Assembly: GCF_023715895.1 (NCBI RefSeq)
Contig: NZ_JAMBOO010000034.1
Location: 1-42,653 of the forward strand
Length of the DNA: 42,653 nucleotides
Origin: Domibacillus indicus
Lineage (GTDB): Bacteria; Bacillota; Bacilli; Bacillales; Domibacillaceae
Direction: 5' to 3'
Each line of letters opens with the position of its first letter. Within the stretch, counting starts at the first letter, position 1. Made by a program: the position numbers and the translations under genes. Positions 16,015 to 24,041 of the stretch are shown here, piece after piece. The notes beneath the pieces are model-generated. The model had not been told where the DNA came from. It did no database searches and was given only the letters and a program-made list of their open reading frames with translations.

Positions 16015-16056
16015 GGTAATGTAAATTAATTTTTATTTTGCATAATTTATATTACC
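16015..16056. repeat. Inverted repeat, 14-bp arms
   Basis: GGTAATGTAAATTA and TAATTTATATTACC are complementary except for one base and are separated by 14 nt. There is no T run, so it is not a standard terminator. Possible protein-binding dyad. Confidence 0.5.
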
Positions 16057-16262
16057 GCCGGCAGTAAAAATGTTTCATCCCAAAATGAACGGTAATCTTA
16101 TGATATTGAGGCACAAGGGAAAAAATGAAGCTTTTTTGTAATTAACGAGACTACACTTTGCAAATGCTCAATATTTTCTCTATACTAACAAAACAGGGAT
16201 GCTGGTAACATCTCCGTATTTACGGCTCATGACAGAATGTCGGCGGCTAATTGAATTAGGTC

Positions 16263-16317
16263 AAAAAATAACCCAGTATAGAGCCGCGAACTCTACACAC
16301 AGGATGGGTTATTTTTT
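16263..16317. terminator. Long bidirectional hairpin
   Basis: AAAAAATAACCCA pairs perfectly with TGGGTTATTTTTT, with inner pairs TAGAG/CTCTA. T runs on both strands. It ends 10 bp before dif-like site 2. An upstream small RNA on the plus strand from ~16190 is possible, since no gene precedes it. Confidence 0.65.
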
Positions 16318-16326
16318 ATTGCAATA

Positions 16327-16370
16327 ATATTAACTTTGCGCCAAATACTTATTTTGCGAACAGTTAATAT
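16327..16370 (+). other. dif-like tyrosine recombinase site 2 (extended dyad)
   Basis: Arm TGCGCCAAA (16337-16345), spacer TACTTA, arm TTTTGCGAA (16352-16360), flanked outside by ATATTAAC and GTTAATAT to give about 19-bp arms. The most extended of the three sites. Confidence 0.55.
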
Positions 16371-16410
16371 AGACATACAAACATTCGTTTGATAAAATTA
16401 TCATTATAAT

Positions 16411-16454
16411 AAAAAAGCATCGCGTAGATAATCAAGGCTCCACGAGATGCTTTT
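16411..16454. terminator. Bidirectional terminator-like hairpin
   Basis: AAAAAAGCATCGCG pairs with CGAGATGCTTTT with one mismatch. No annotated gene ends directly before it. Confidence 0.55.
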
Positions 16455-17011
16455 AAAAATAACGCGTTGTTGATCAAAGGCACAACGAGTCGAGTTATCT
16501 TATGATATTGTACACTTAATTATGCACGATTTTAAATGGTTTATTAAGAAATTACGGCAAATTAAGCAGAATTGACGCTAGAGTTGTCATTGAAGAAGCA
16601 ACCGGATATCAAAAGAAAATGCAAATTTAAAAGAGCAGCTTCCCAAACAACTAAATGTGCAGGCAATTTACAAAGGATAATCATTTAAAGTAGTTGAGAG
16701 TTATTACGCGTCTAAAGGGCTAGAAGTCGGATTAGAATCAACTAACCTCTTCATAAGAATGATTAGAACAATTGTGACCAACCCTCTCTATTCAGGATGA
16801 AAAAAGAAAGCTCAAATACATATGATCATGAATTTGCTTAAAGATGAACGATTCTATAGTTTTTTAAAACGAATCAAATATAACGAATGGTCTCATTCCC
16901 ACCAATTAACTGAAATTGATTTCTCTAATTATCTACAATTATTCATTAGTACTCATTACGATCATTATAATAACTAACTACTTTTTAATATTCGCTATAT
17001 TAATACAAACA
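16455..17011. other. Stretch with only short decayed frames
   Basis: No intact gene is recognised. A 51-codon frame at 16822-16977 (MIMNLLKDERFYSFLKRIKY..) lacks a ribosome site. Coding-like pieces around 16550-16800 (e.g. RVVIEEATGYQKKMQ) are broken by stops. It looks like decayed coding DNA of unknown origin. Confidence 0.4.
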
Positions 17012-17015
17012 AATA

Positions 17016-17039
17016 TTCGCCAAAATTGGATTTGGCGCA
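17016..17039 (-). other. dif-like tyrosine recombinase site 3
   Basis: On the minus strand: arm TGCGCCAAA, spacer TCCAAT, arm TTTGGCGAA, 9-bp arms complementary in 8 positions. It lies 40 bp upstream of the recombinase start and is inverted relative to sites 1 and 2. Left arm identical to site 2. Confidence 0.6.
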
Positions 17040-17079
17040 AAGTTTGACTAAATTTGACCTTTAAGGCAGGAGTGATTTT

Positions 17080-18192
17080 ATGGCGGCACCGCGTGAAGAA
17101 AGGATTGCTGAACAAAGAATTGAAGCTATGCTGCCATCCTTTCCTTTTTATGTTCAGGAATATATACGTGATAAACGCAGATATGGCAACACTCCCTCTA
17201 CCCAGCTGGACTACCTATATGATTTCCGGATCTTTTTTGAATGGCTTTTAAAAGAAGGCTTAGCCCCTTCAAGCCAATCTGTCTCTGAGATTCCCTATTC
17301 CATACTGGCTACGCTTAGAAAGCAGGATGTAGAGTTTTTTATTGATTATGTTCGGGATGAACCTTTTGAAGCCAAAAAAGATGTTTGGAAAAAGCGTTCA
17401 GCTACCCGTGTAACTCGGATCATTCAGTCATTAAAATCTCTGTTTCGCTATTTAACAGAGGAAACGGAGCTTGAAAACGGAGAATGCTACTTTGATCGTA
17501 ATGTAATGACAAAGATTAAAATCGGGAAAGCAAAAGAAACGGCCAAACGGCGCTCTCAGCGTATCAGTACTTTACTTTTGAATGACGATGATATCCAAGA
17601 GTTTTTGTTCTTCCTGAAGAATGAATATGAGCTTACCCTGACTCCAAGAAAACAGGCCATGTACCTGCGTAACAAGGAACGGGATATTGCCCTTATCTCT
17701 CTTATGCTAGGCAGCGGGATCCGTGTTAGTGAAGCGGCAGGGCTTTTGATGAACAGTATTAATCATAAGAAGAATACCATAGATGTAACGCGGAAAGGCG
17801 GAAAGGAAGATACTGTGCTGGTCCTCCCTTCTACAATGGAAGACCTTCGCGCGTACCTAGATGTGCGCGAAGCAAGATACCAGCCACAAAAACAAGAATC
17901 CTTTGTCTTTTTAACACGTTATCAGGGAAAAGCGCAGCAAATCTCTATCCGGTCTATTGAGACCAATATTAACCAATATACACAGGCTTTTACGTCTGGA
18001 CGAGCCATGAGTCCACATAAATTGCGGCATTCTTTTGCTGGCGGCTGGCTCCGTAATGGCGGTGACATTGTAAAACTTCGCGATCAATTGGGGCATAGTT
18101 CGATTGAAACGACTTCTCTTTATACAAATTTAAAACAGGAAGAAAGTATTTCTATTATAGAGCAAATGGATAAATCAAGAAAAAACAAATAA
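17080..18192 (+). CDS. Tyrosine recombinase, XerS type
   Basis: A 370-residue recombinase; ATG 17080 follows AGGAG. The N-terminal SAM-like domain (residues 15-150) has the XerS-style opening MLPSFPFYVQEYIRDK and YDFRIFFEWLL. Catalytic residues: R215 (GSGIRVSEA), K239 (TRKGGK), H313 and R316 (HKLRHSF), H339 (LGHSS) and Y348 (SLYTN). XerS proteins are single-subunit resolvases that work without XerD on a dif-like site near their gene. Three candidate sites lie upstream, the nearest 40 bp away. The role is probably resolution of replicon multimers, or integration of the element. A terminator follows. Confidence 0.9.
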   Translation: MAAPREERIAEQRIEAMLPSFPFYVQEYIRDKRRYGNTPSTQLDYLYDFRIFFEWLLKEGLAPSSQSVSEIPYSILATLRKQDVEFFIDYVRDEPFEAKKDVWKKRSATRVTRIIQSLKSLFRYLTEETELENGECYFDRNVMTKIKIGKAKETAKRRSQRISTLLLNDDDIQEFLFFLKNEYELTLTPRKQAMYLRNKERDIALISLMLGSGIRVSEAAGLLMNSINHKKNTIDVTRKGGKEDTVLVLPSTMEDLRAYLDVREARYQPQKQESFVFLTRYQGKAQQISIRSIETNINQYTQAFTSGRAMSPHKLRHSFAGGWLRNGGDIVKLRDQLGHSSIETTSLYTNLKQEESISIIEQMDKSRKNK

Positions 18193-18224
18193 GCAGATTC
18201 AACATAAAAAAGAACGTTCTAAAA

Positions 18225-18264
18225 AGTAAAAAGCGCAGCAGACAAATGTGCTGTGCTTTTTACT
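18225..18264. terminator. Bidirectional terminator between convergent genes
   Basis: AGTAAAAAGC and GCAGCA pair with TGCTGTGC and TTTTTACT. Serves both the recombinase and the regulator ending at 18260. Confidence 0.85.
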
Positions 18265-18868
18265 CTGCTATCTTTTCTAAATCCTTATTGTCCTCTGCCT
18301 GTAAGGCATGCTTTTGAGCCGCTTCATCCCCAAATACGAACATCTTTCTGGCCCTGTCCATGATCCTTACTAAATCCTCATAGTCTTGCTGCATGGTGAT
18401 TGCTCTTTTTTCAAGCTCTTCGTATTTTGTTTCTATGGCCGCTTTCTCGCGTTTGATCGTTTCAAGTTCTCTTTGAAGGATTTCGTAGTCTGCTTCAGAC
18501 ATATTTATATTTTGCAGAAAAGCAATAATCTCTCTCATTGTAAGTGCTGGAGAGTCTGGAATCCCAACTGTGTTTTCACCTGAAGGGTTATTTTCTGAAA
18601 CAATATGAAGTCCTGAAGACTTTTCTTTCTTTTCGAGATTACGAAAATGTTGTTTTCTTTGTTTACGTGCAAGACCCAATGCTTTTTCGTACTGCTGTCT
18701 AATCACAGCATTCCAGCGGAATCCGCATGCCGCGGCTGTTCTGTTTAAGGTGTCTCCCAATTCTTCAAACGCTTTGAGCTGGGTACTTCCCTCTCTTACA
18801 TGGCGCAGTACGGTCTCAGCAAGCAGCAGATCATTTTCTTCTGACCAGGCATCTTGTCTCACTTTCAT
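18260..18868 (-). CDS. RsfA/YlbO-family sporulation transcription regulator
   Basis: A 202-residue protein; ATG 18868 follows AAGGGG. The N-terminal Myb/SANT-like domain (residues 4-60) has the family signature [32 protein letters not shown] and [11 protein letters not shown]. Residues about 115-185 form a coiled coil ([20 protein letters not shown]). RsfA of Bacillus subtilis fine-tunes sigma-F genes in the forespore. A copy here suggests that the element interacts with sporulation or times its own genes to the forespore. No target is evident from the window. Confidence 0.85.
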   Translation of the reverse strand: MKVRQDAWSEENDLLLAETVLRHVREGSTQLKAFEELGDTLNRTAAACGFRWNAVIRQQYEKALGLARKQRKQHFRNLEKKEKSSGLHIVSENNPSGENTVGIPDSPALTMREIIAFLQNINMSEADYEILQRELETIKREKAAIETKYEELEKRAITMQQDYEDLVRIMDRARKMFVFGDEAAQKHALQAEDNKDLEKIAE

Positions 18869-19074
18869 CGGTTATCGCCCCTTTTATTTGGATGACCTTT
18901 TCATCAAGATAGCCGCTTCTTCCGTCTTTTATACAAGAATACTTAAAAATGATGTATTCCATATATATTCTGTTGAACTTTAAAATATTTGTGAAAGTTA
19001 AGAAGTTAACTAAGATTTACTTTATATTGATAGCCACCATACAAATCTGCTGATATGTGTATAAAGCCTAAAAC

Positions 19075-19113
19075 AGAAAGCCAGAACAGTCTAAGACCGT
19101 TCTGGCTTTTTCT
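19075..19113. terminator. Strong terminator
   Basis: AGAAAGCCAGAAC pairs perfectly with GTTCTGGCTTTTTCT. It ends the RHH-C2H2 gene on the minus strand. Confidence 0.85.
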
Positions 19114-19124
19114 ATCACCTCATC

Positions 19125-19613
19125 CTACATGTTTTGTTCTGCTTTTCTTTGACGGACCATCTCATTCGCTCTCTTAATGTATTCCTCGTTTGTAAAAACA
19201 GCCTGGGTAGTGGTATTGTGCTTTCTTGCGTGCCTTGAGAAGCTTTTAGCATTGGACCAAGAACTGCAAATCGGACACGGCAGCTCCCCATCAACTTTCC
19301 ATAGTTTGGTGGTGAATCGCTTTGTATTCGTCTTCATTTTTACTGTATGTTTAATGACAGGTTTTGTATTCGTAGCCGCTTCTTCGCCATTCTGGATGTG
19401 TTCACTTATGTATGCTGCAGGCTCTTTCGCTCCTTTTTGATCAGCGGTTATTTCGCGTTCTACCAGGAGATAAATAGCCTCACTAATAGAAAGGCCTAAC
19501 TCATCGCAACGCTCTTTAAAGTCACCATATAGGCTGTCTGGAAGGCGGGCAGTCAGAACAGTTGAGGACTCTTTTCTTCTTTTGTTTCTTGCGAATTGTT
19601 CCAGGTAGCTCAT
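19125..19613 (-). CDS. Ribbon-helix-helix protein with C-terminal C2H2 finger
   Basis: A 162-residue protein. ATG 19613 is chosen for its AAGGAGAG site; an upstream ATG at 19667 has none. Residues 18-55 (TVLTARLPDSLYGDFKERCD, LGLSISEAIYLLVERE) look like a CopG/Arc-type beta strand plus two helices. A linker of about 50 residues follows, then residues 113-132: C-x2-C, eleven residues, H-x3-H (CPIC..HARKH), the spacing of a classical C2H2 finger, which is uncommon in bacteria. Expected to bind DNA as a dimer, perhaps autoregulating through GTATAC sites at 19640-19690. Decayed copies lie at 7558 and 21860. The partner genes are unknown. Confidence 0.8.
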   Translation of the reverse strand: MSYLEQFARNKRRKESSTVLTARLPDSLYGDFKERCDELGLSISEAIYLLVEREITADQKGAKEPAAYISEHIQNGEEAATNTKPVIKHTVKMKTNTKRFTTKLWKVDGELPCPICSSWSNAKSFSRHARKHNTTTQAVFTNEEYIKRANEMVRQRKAEQNM

Positions 19614-19765
19614 GTTATCGTCTCTCCTTTTTCTTTTTATCTCCTTTTTATATACATATGACGACAAGTGAAACTTTATGTATACAAAGATAATGCAGAC
19701 GAATACATCAGAAATTGTTACTTGGAACTCAGGGATAGTGAGGGTCTGTTAACCTGAAAACAAAA

Positions 19766-19793
19766 AAACAGAACCCGCTCTCGAGTCCTGTTT
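19766..19793 (-). terminator. Terminator of the small gene at 19807
   Basis: On the minus strand AACAGGA pairs with TTCTGTT, followed by seven T. Confidence 0.6.
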
Positions 19794-19806
19794 CCTCTTT
19801 TCTATG

Positions 19807-19959
19807 CTATCTATTGTTACCCTTTTTCATATGTTCAATTAGCTTTTTTGTCATTAAGTCCTGGCTTCTCGATGATTTTACTGGGGCAACGTACACGCCG
19901 TCTTTCACTTCATTTTCAAGATCCGTGATTCTTTTTTTGTTTATTGTTTTAATTTTCAT
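19807..19959 (-). CDS. Small basic protein (50 aa)
   Basis: ATG 19959 follows AGAGGGAG. It encodes MKIKTINKKRITDLENEVKD and GVYVAPVKSSRSQDLMTKKL, basic, probably strand then helix. A short reading frame ending 11 nt upstream (..DTETAKVLVSTYF, to 19973) was cut by the tnpB element at 20054, so this was probably the second gene of a two-gene unit. An antitoxin-like role is conceivable from size and pairing only. Confidence 0.55.
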   Translation of the reverse strand: MKIKTINKKRITDLENEVKDGVYVAPVKSSRSQDLMTKKLIEHMKKGNNR

Positions 19960-20053
19960 GGCTGCTCCCTCTTAAAAGTAGGTTGAAACAAGTACCTTTG
20001 CGGTTTCTGTATCCAGAACCATTTGTCTCAATTTAGCATTTAGCAAAGCTGCA

Positions 20054-21705
20054 GTGAACCTCTCCACCTAAATCAGGGATTTTGATGGAGCATCCCTTAT
20101 CTTGAATACAGTACAGCATCAGCGGATTAAGCTTCCTGCGGAAGCCCGAGTGCGTGATGGAGACTAATGAACGAAGACAAGGTCTGGGATGTCCTTATTG
20201 TCAGATCAGGAACTTTTGCCTGAAGAGACAACCATTTCGTTTCCGAAGTGGATTTTTGAAAAGCCCGAATGAAGTAGCGGGCGCCGATATTATAAGAAGC
20301 AGATAAATCCGCATGATAGACTTTACCGGTTGAAAACACGGCAAGGTCTTTTTTCGGGTTCCGTTCCACTTTTCCAGAGCCATCGAACGCCAGGGCGCTG
20401 GTGTTTCGCGGATTGATCCTGGAAATGCGCATGCCCAGACAGTGCGCCATTTCTTCCACTTTGTTCTGGATGCCTATTTTTCGCCACCCATGAAGCTTGA
20501 AGCGAAGTTTTTTGGCTCCATAAAATCCTTTCGGCATTTTCATCCTGCCCAGGTATTCGAATACGATGACGTCACAGCCATGCTTTGCCGCAAATTTTAC
20601 AATTTCATGGCTGGTGTGGCGGACAATATGCTGCTGGTACCCATTGATCTGCCGCCAAAAATTCGGCGCCTGAATACGGCCGCTTGCCCGCTGGGCTTTT
20701 CGCAGTTTGTTCGTTAACGTCTGCAGACGGTCTTTTTCTTTAGGCTGGTCAATAAATCTTCGGCCTAAGACAGTGCCTGTTGCATCGATAACGGAACAAA
20801 CCGCAGAGTTCGTCAGTCCAAGGTCTACCGCACACACTTTTTGCTCTTGAATAGGTGTTTTCGTTAAAGTGACTTTATTTTCATAGCTGATGGAAAGAAA
20901 GAACTTCTTCCCCCGCTTAATCAGTTTCGGGTTGTTCTCTTTCCATTCCCAAACACCGCGTTTATAAAGATCCTGCCCTTTAAATTCGATATCTGTCCAT
21001 ACCCAGTCATTCTGGTGGAATACCTTGATCTGGGCAGTCGTATCAGATGTTCTGCTGAACATGTTTCCGCGATAAAAAACAGGGAACTCTTTATGCTTTA
21101 TTTGCAGCCGAGGAGGCTGTTTCTTAAATATTTTTCCTTCGGAAAGAGCGTACTTCTGCTCTTTTTCCCAATTTTGATAGTTAGAGCGGAAGCTCTTTAC
21201 CTTGCCAAAAGCAGAGGCAATGGCACTTCTGCGGAAGTAAGACGGAAACTTATAAAAACGCTCGTTAAACTCTTTGTATTTCGGAAGAGGGTTTGACTTG
21301 GTTGCGTGAATCAGTTTTTCCACTGCCGGTACAATCGACTTAGTTGTTAAGCCTTCGATATTATCAAACTCTTTGTCGATAACCCGGATGATAAAGGACA
21401 GGGCCTCATTGTAAATATCCAGCGTATCATTGAAGATTTCGGTCTGGTTTGTAATTTTGTGCAGCAGCGACTTCGCAACTTTCATCACCAAACCCTCCTT
21501 TCCATTTTTTAGTCCTTATGATAGATTGATCGTATCAAAATGGAAATCAATTGTAAAACGAAAAGAGAATCAGTATGAGTGATGATAAGTAAGAAGCAGC
21601 AATCAGTGTAATAAAAAAAGATAAAAGAACAGGAAGAATAAAGACCTTAGCGCCTAACCCCCACTAAATCGAAGATTTTGAAGGAGAATGCGGCGCTAAT
21701 TTTTG
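20054..21705 (-). mobile_element. IS200/IS605-type element, tnpB only, copy 2
   Basis: A 1652-bp near-copy of 428-2077. On the minus strand the left end starts CAAAAATTAGCGCC at 21705, after TTGAA, and the right end finishes GGTTCAC at 20054. It has the same hairpins. It has landed in or just before a short unknown reading frame that continues to 19973. Expected guide: TGCAGCTTTGCTAAATGC. Confidence 0.9.
20127..21485 (-). CDS. tnpB: TnpB-family RNA-guided nuclease, zinc-ribbon-less variant, copy 2
   Basis: A 452-residue protein, the same length as copy 1; ATG 21485 follows AGGAGGG. D (AVDLGLTN), E (VFEYLGRM) and D (HADLSASYNIG) are kept at the same positions, and again no cysteines lie in the ribbon region. 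About 20 amino-acid differences from copy 1 are spread through the protein with the frame intact, which suggests that both copies evolved under constraint rather than one being a fresh duplicate. Confidence 0.9.
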   Translation of the reverse strand: MKVAKSLLHKITNQTEIFNDTLDIYNEALSFIIRVIDKEFDNIEGLTTKSIVPAVEKLIHATKSNPLPKYKEFNERFYKFPSYFRRSAIASAFGKVKSFRSNYQNWEKEQKYALSEGKIFKKQPPRLQIKHKEFPVFYRGNMFSRTSDTTAQIKVFHQNDWVWTDIEFKGQDLYKRGVWEWKENNPKLIKRGKKFFLSISYENKVTLTKTPIQEQKVCAVDLGLTNSAVCSVIDATGTVLGRRFIDQPKEKDRLQTLTNKLRKAQRASGRIQAPNFWRQINGYQQHIVRHTSHEIVKFAAKHGCDVIVFEYLGRMKMPKGFYGAKKLRFKLHGWRKIGIQNKVEEMAHCLGMRISRINPRNTSALAFDGSGKVERNPKKDLAVFSTGKVYHADLSASYNIGARYFIRAFQKSTSETKWLSLQAKVPDLTIRTSQTLSSFISLHHALGLPQEA

Positions 21706-21766
21706 TTCAACTAAAAACCAGCATTTTTTTATCAAATTTCTTCTATAATTAAGTTATAGTACACCG

Positions 21767-21806
21767 AAAAGCCTCTCCTATACCAAGTAATAGGAAAGAG
21801 GCTTTT
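21767..21806 (-). terminator. Terminator of the second decayed RHH-C2H2 copy
   Basis: AAAAGCCTCT pairs with AGAGGCTTTT. T runs on both sides. Confidence 0.7.
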
Positions 21807-21859
21807 GTAATATATTATGTTTTATCGTCCAAGCCTTATAAAAGTTAAATATGAAGGTA

Positions 21860-22154
21860 GCTTCCCATTGTTTGACGGTAAATCGTCTTGTACTCTTTTT
21901 GTTTCTACTGTATGTTTAATGACAGGTTTTGTATTTACAGTAAATACACCCTCTTCGTTGGTGTATTCCCTCATGTATGCTGAAGGATCTTTCGCTGTTT
22001 TTGGATTAGCGGTGGTTCCGCGTTCTACCAGGAGACAAATAGCTTAGCTTATGAAGATTACAATGCTCCTTAAAGTTGTCATATAAGCTGTTTGGCAAGC
22101 GGGCAGTTAGAACGGTTTTCTTTTGTTTCTTGCGAATTGTTCCAAGCAGCTCAG
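21860..22154 (-). pseudogene. Second decayed copy of the RHH-C2H2 gene
   Basis: The minus strand shows LEQFARNKRK, then a stop where the strand (TARLPDSL) should follow, pieces of SLYDNFKE, and VNTKPVIKHTVETK. The start codon has become CTG. The finger cysteines are not found. The flanking GTATAC sequence is kept (22172-22232: GTATACC, ATGTATACAAG). Confidence 0.7.
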
Positions 22155-22305
22155 GCTATCTTCTCTTCACTCTCCTTTGTATACCTGTTTATATACATAC
22201 AAAGACAAATGAAGCTCCATGTATACAAGCACAGTGATGACGAATACAACTGAAGAAAAAAGCTAACACAAAGTTAAGAGAAGTAATGAAGCATACATTT
22301 TTATA

Positions 22306-22620
22306 TTATGCTGTTTCACTATCGGATTCCGCTTTCTGACGCAAAGCTTTATTAACAGAGCCACGGTTCTTCCAGATAAACCGAACCATTTCTGTTGGTT
22401 CCAGCAGCTGTTCATCTGGATCGCAATAGGTTTCACCCTTTCCATGAATGGTCCATGCCTTCGTGTGGTGATTGAACATCAGCGTCCACTTCCCATTTCG
22501 CTGCCTGTCTTCAAAAACAAAGTAATGCTTGTTTCCTTGTTCATCGTAAAAAGCTATATGGGGGAAATCAATAGAAAATTGTTCAATATCTTTTTTCGAT
22601 TTTAAAATTCTAGTCATCAT
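22306..22620 (-). CDS. Uncharacterised 104-residue protein
   Basis: Tandem ATGs at 22620 and 22617 follow AAGGAG; the first has better spacing. Beta-rich with many aromatics (HYFVFEDRQRNGKWTLMFNH, TKAWTIHGKGETY), then a basic helix. No family recognised. It lies between the decayed RHH copy and the IS3 element, alone on its strand. Confidence 0.65.
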   Translation of the reverse strand: MMTRILKSKKDIEQFSIDFPHIAFYDEQGNKHYFVFEDRQRNGKWTLMFNHHTKAWTIHGKGETYCDPDEQLLEPTEMVRFIWKNRGSVNKALRQKAESDSETA

Positions 22621-22780
22621 TCAACTCTCCTTCACGAAAACTTGAGAAATGCAAAAATATCTTGTTTTTAGACAGTTATTTTCAATATTATATATAATTT
22701 CAGAAAGTAATGTACACGGTCTTTTTATTCTACATTTTACTCTTCTGAAACATATATGCTGCATTTGATAAAATCTAAAA

Positions 22781-22825
22781 TTAAGATATGCCAAGAGCAA
22801 TCCCTAACCCGTGGCCAACAGATTT
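22781..22825 (-). pseudogene. Tiny UvrX-type polymerase fragment
   Basis: Twenty-plus bases (AAGATATGCCAAGAGCAATC, 22784 on) are identical to part of the fragment at 34763-35237, encoding GIALGIS on the minus strand. The IS3 element at 22826 cuts it. Confidence 0.5.
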
Positions 22826-22843
22826 TGGATTGTCAACACTAAA

Positions 22844-23638
22844 TCAGACAGCCTTTTTAAGGGACGATCGTTTGTATTCAATCGGGCTTACATAGCCTAG
22901 TGTTCCATGAATCCGCCGCTTATTAAACCAATTAACATAATCACTGAATTCCAGCGTAAGATGCTCGAGGCTATCAAACTTCATTTGGCTGACAAACTCT
23001 GTTTTAATGATTTTAAATGTGGCTTCCGCCACGGCATTATCGTATGGACAACCTTTCATGCTTAAAGAGCGGCCAATCTGGAAGGCCGCTAACGTTTCAT
23101 CGATGAGCTGGTTTTTAAACTCACTGCCACGGTCGGTGTGGAACATCTGGATGTCCCGCAGATCACCCTGAATGGAAGAAAAAGCCCGTGCGACAAGGCT
23201 TGCATCTTTGTTTGGGCCTGTGCTGAAGCCAATAATTTCGCGGTTAAAGAGATCGACAAAGATACATACGTAATGCCATTTGTTTTTGACTTTGACGTAT
23301 GTTAAATCACTGACGACTACTTTTTTGGCTTCTGCCTGCTGAAACTCGCGTTTCAATTCGTTTGCCTGGGCTGACTCATTACACGGAGCTTTCTGTGGCT
23401 TGAACTGTGCCACCGTATAGGAAGAAACAAGCCCTTGTTCCTTCATGATACGTCCAATACGTCGCCTGGAAACTATAAATCCACGTTTGTGCAATTCGAC
23501 TTTGATTTTGCGCGTGCCGTAGGCACTTCGATTTTGTTTGAAAATCTCTATGACAGCGCCTGTTACGTTGTCTTCTGACTGACGTTCTTTTGCCTCATAA
23601 TAGTACGTACTACGTGAGATTTGCAGGACGCTGCACAT
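22844..23638 (-). CDS. IS3 transposase OrfB (DDE integrase)
   Basis: A 264-residue reading frame from ATG 23638; the frame is open upstream to about 23683 (VNVIKRNQDKYSVST) for fusion with OrfA. Catalytic triad: D in VVSDLTYVKV, D in MFHTDRGSEF, E in NAVAEATFKIIKTE. An HTH_21-like N-terminal part (RSAYGTRKIKVEL) precedes it. Functional transposase needs a -1 frameshift from orfA near 23682. Confidence 0.92.
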   Translation of the reverse strand: MCSVLQISRSTYYYEAKERQSEDNVTGAVIEIFKQNRSAYGTRKIKVELHKRGFIVSRRRIGRIMKEQGLVSSYTVAQFKPQKAPCNESAQANELKREFQQAEAKKVVVSDLTYVKVKNKWHYVCIFVDLFNREIIGFSTGPNKDASLVARAFSSIQGDLRDIQMFHTDRGSEFKNQLIDETLAAFQIGRSLSMKGCPYDNAVAEATFKIIKTEFVSQMKFDSLEHLTLEFSDYVNWFNKRRIHGTLGYVSPIEYKRSSLKKAV

Positions 23639-23679
23639 TGTTGATACCGAGTATTTGTCTTGGTTTCGCTTGATGACAT

Positions 23680-23964
23680 TTACTTTCGTCCCATGATCAG
23701 CGCGGCTTGCTTTAAAATATCGTTCTCCATTCTGAGCTGTTTCAATTCCTTGCGAAGCTCTAAAAGCTCCTGCTGTTCAGGAGACCGGTTGTCTTTTTCT
23801 TTAAAAGAACCGGAGGTTTCATCCTGGTGGATCCACCGGTCAAGAGATGACGGAGTCAGATCATATTCATCAATAATGGCTCGTTTCGTTTTTCCATTCT
23901 GGTACAGCTGCACCATTTGCTTTTTAAACTCGGGCGTGAATGTGCGGCGTTCTCGCTTTGTCAT
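23680..23964 (-). CDS. IS3 transposase OrfA
   Basis: A 94-residue helix-turn-helix protein (FTPEFKKQMVQLYQNGKTKR) with a C-terminal leucine-zipper-like helix (QELLELRKELKQLRMENDIL). It ends in the other frame relative to orfB; a GAAAG slip just before the stop could give the OrfAB fusion. ATG 23964 has only a modest AGG site. Confidence 0.9.
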   Translation of the reverse strand: MTKRERRTFTPEFKKQMVQLYQNGKTKRAIIDEYDLTPSSLDRWIHQDETSGSFKEKDNRSPEQQELLELRKELKQLRMENDILKQAALIMGRK

Positions 23965-24041
23965 ATTTGGTGCTCCTCATCTGTTTTAGGTCAAGTGTAC
24001 GTGACCTTAATTTTTCTGTCCAGATAAGTGTAGACGCTCCA

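Larger units (their letters stand above)
22826..24041 (-). mobile_element. Complete IS3-family element
   Basis: A 1216-bp element. Tips TGGATTGTCAACACT (22826) and, inverted, TGGAGCGTCTACACT (24041) match in 18 of the first 26 bases. It holds orfA and orfB. No 3-4 bp target duplication is visible (ATTT left, CTCC right), so the flanks may have been rearranged. It is the same element and orientation as the end at 1-127. Confidence 0.92.

Noticed and set aside
16822-16977. A 51-residue gene before the recombinase
   Set aside because: No ribosome site and surrounding sequence is decayed; listed only within the region note.
18869-19074. Sigma-F or sigma-G promoter for the RsfA-like gene
   Set aside because: GAATA and GTATA boxes occur by chance in this AT-rich stretch; no box pair with correct spacing was convincing.
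22826-24041. Target-site duplication proving simple IS3 insertion
   Set aside because: Flanking bases (ATTT and CTCC) do not match.
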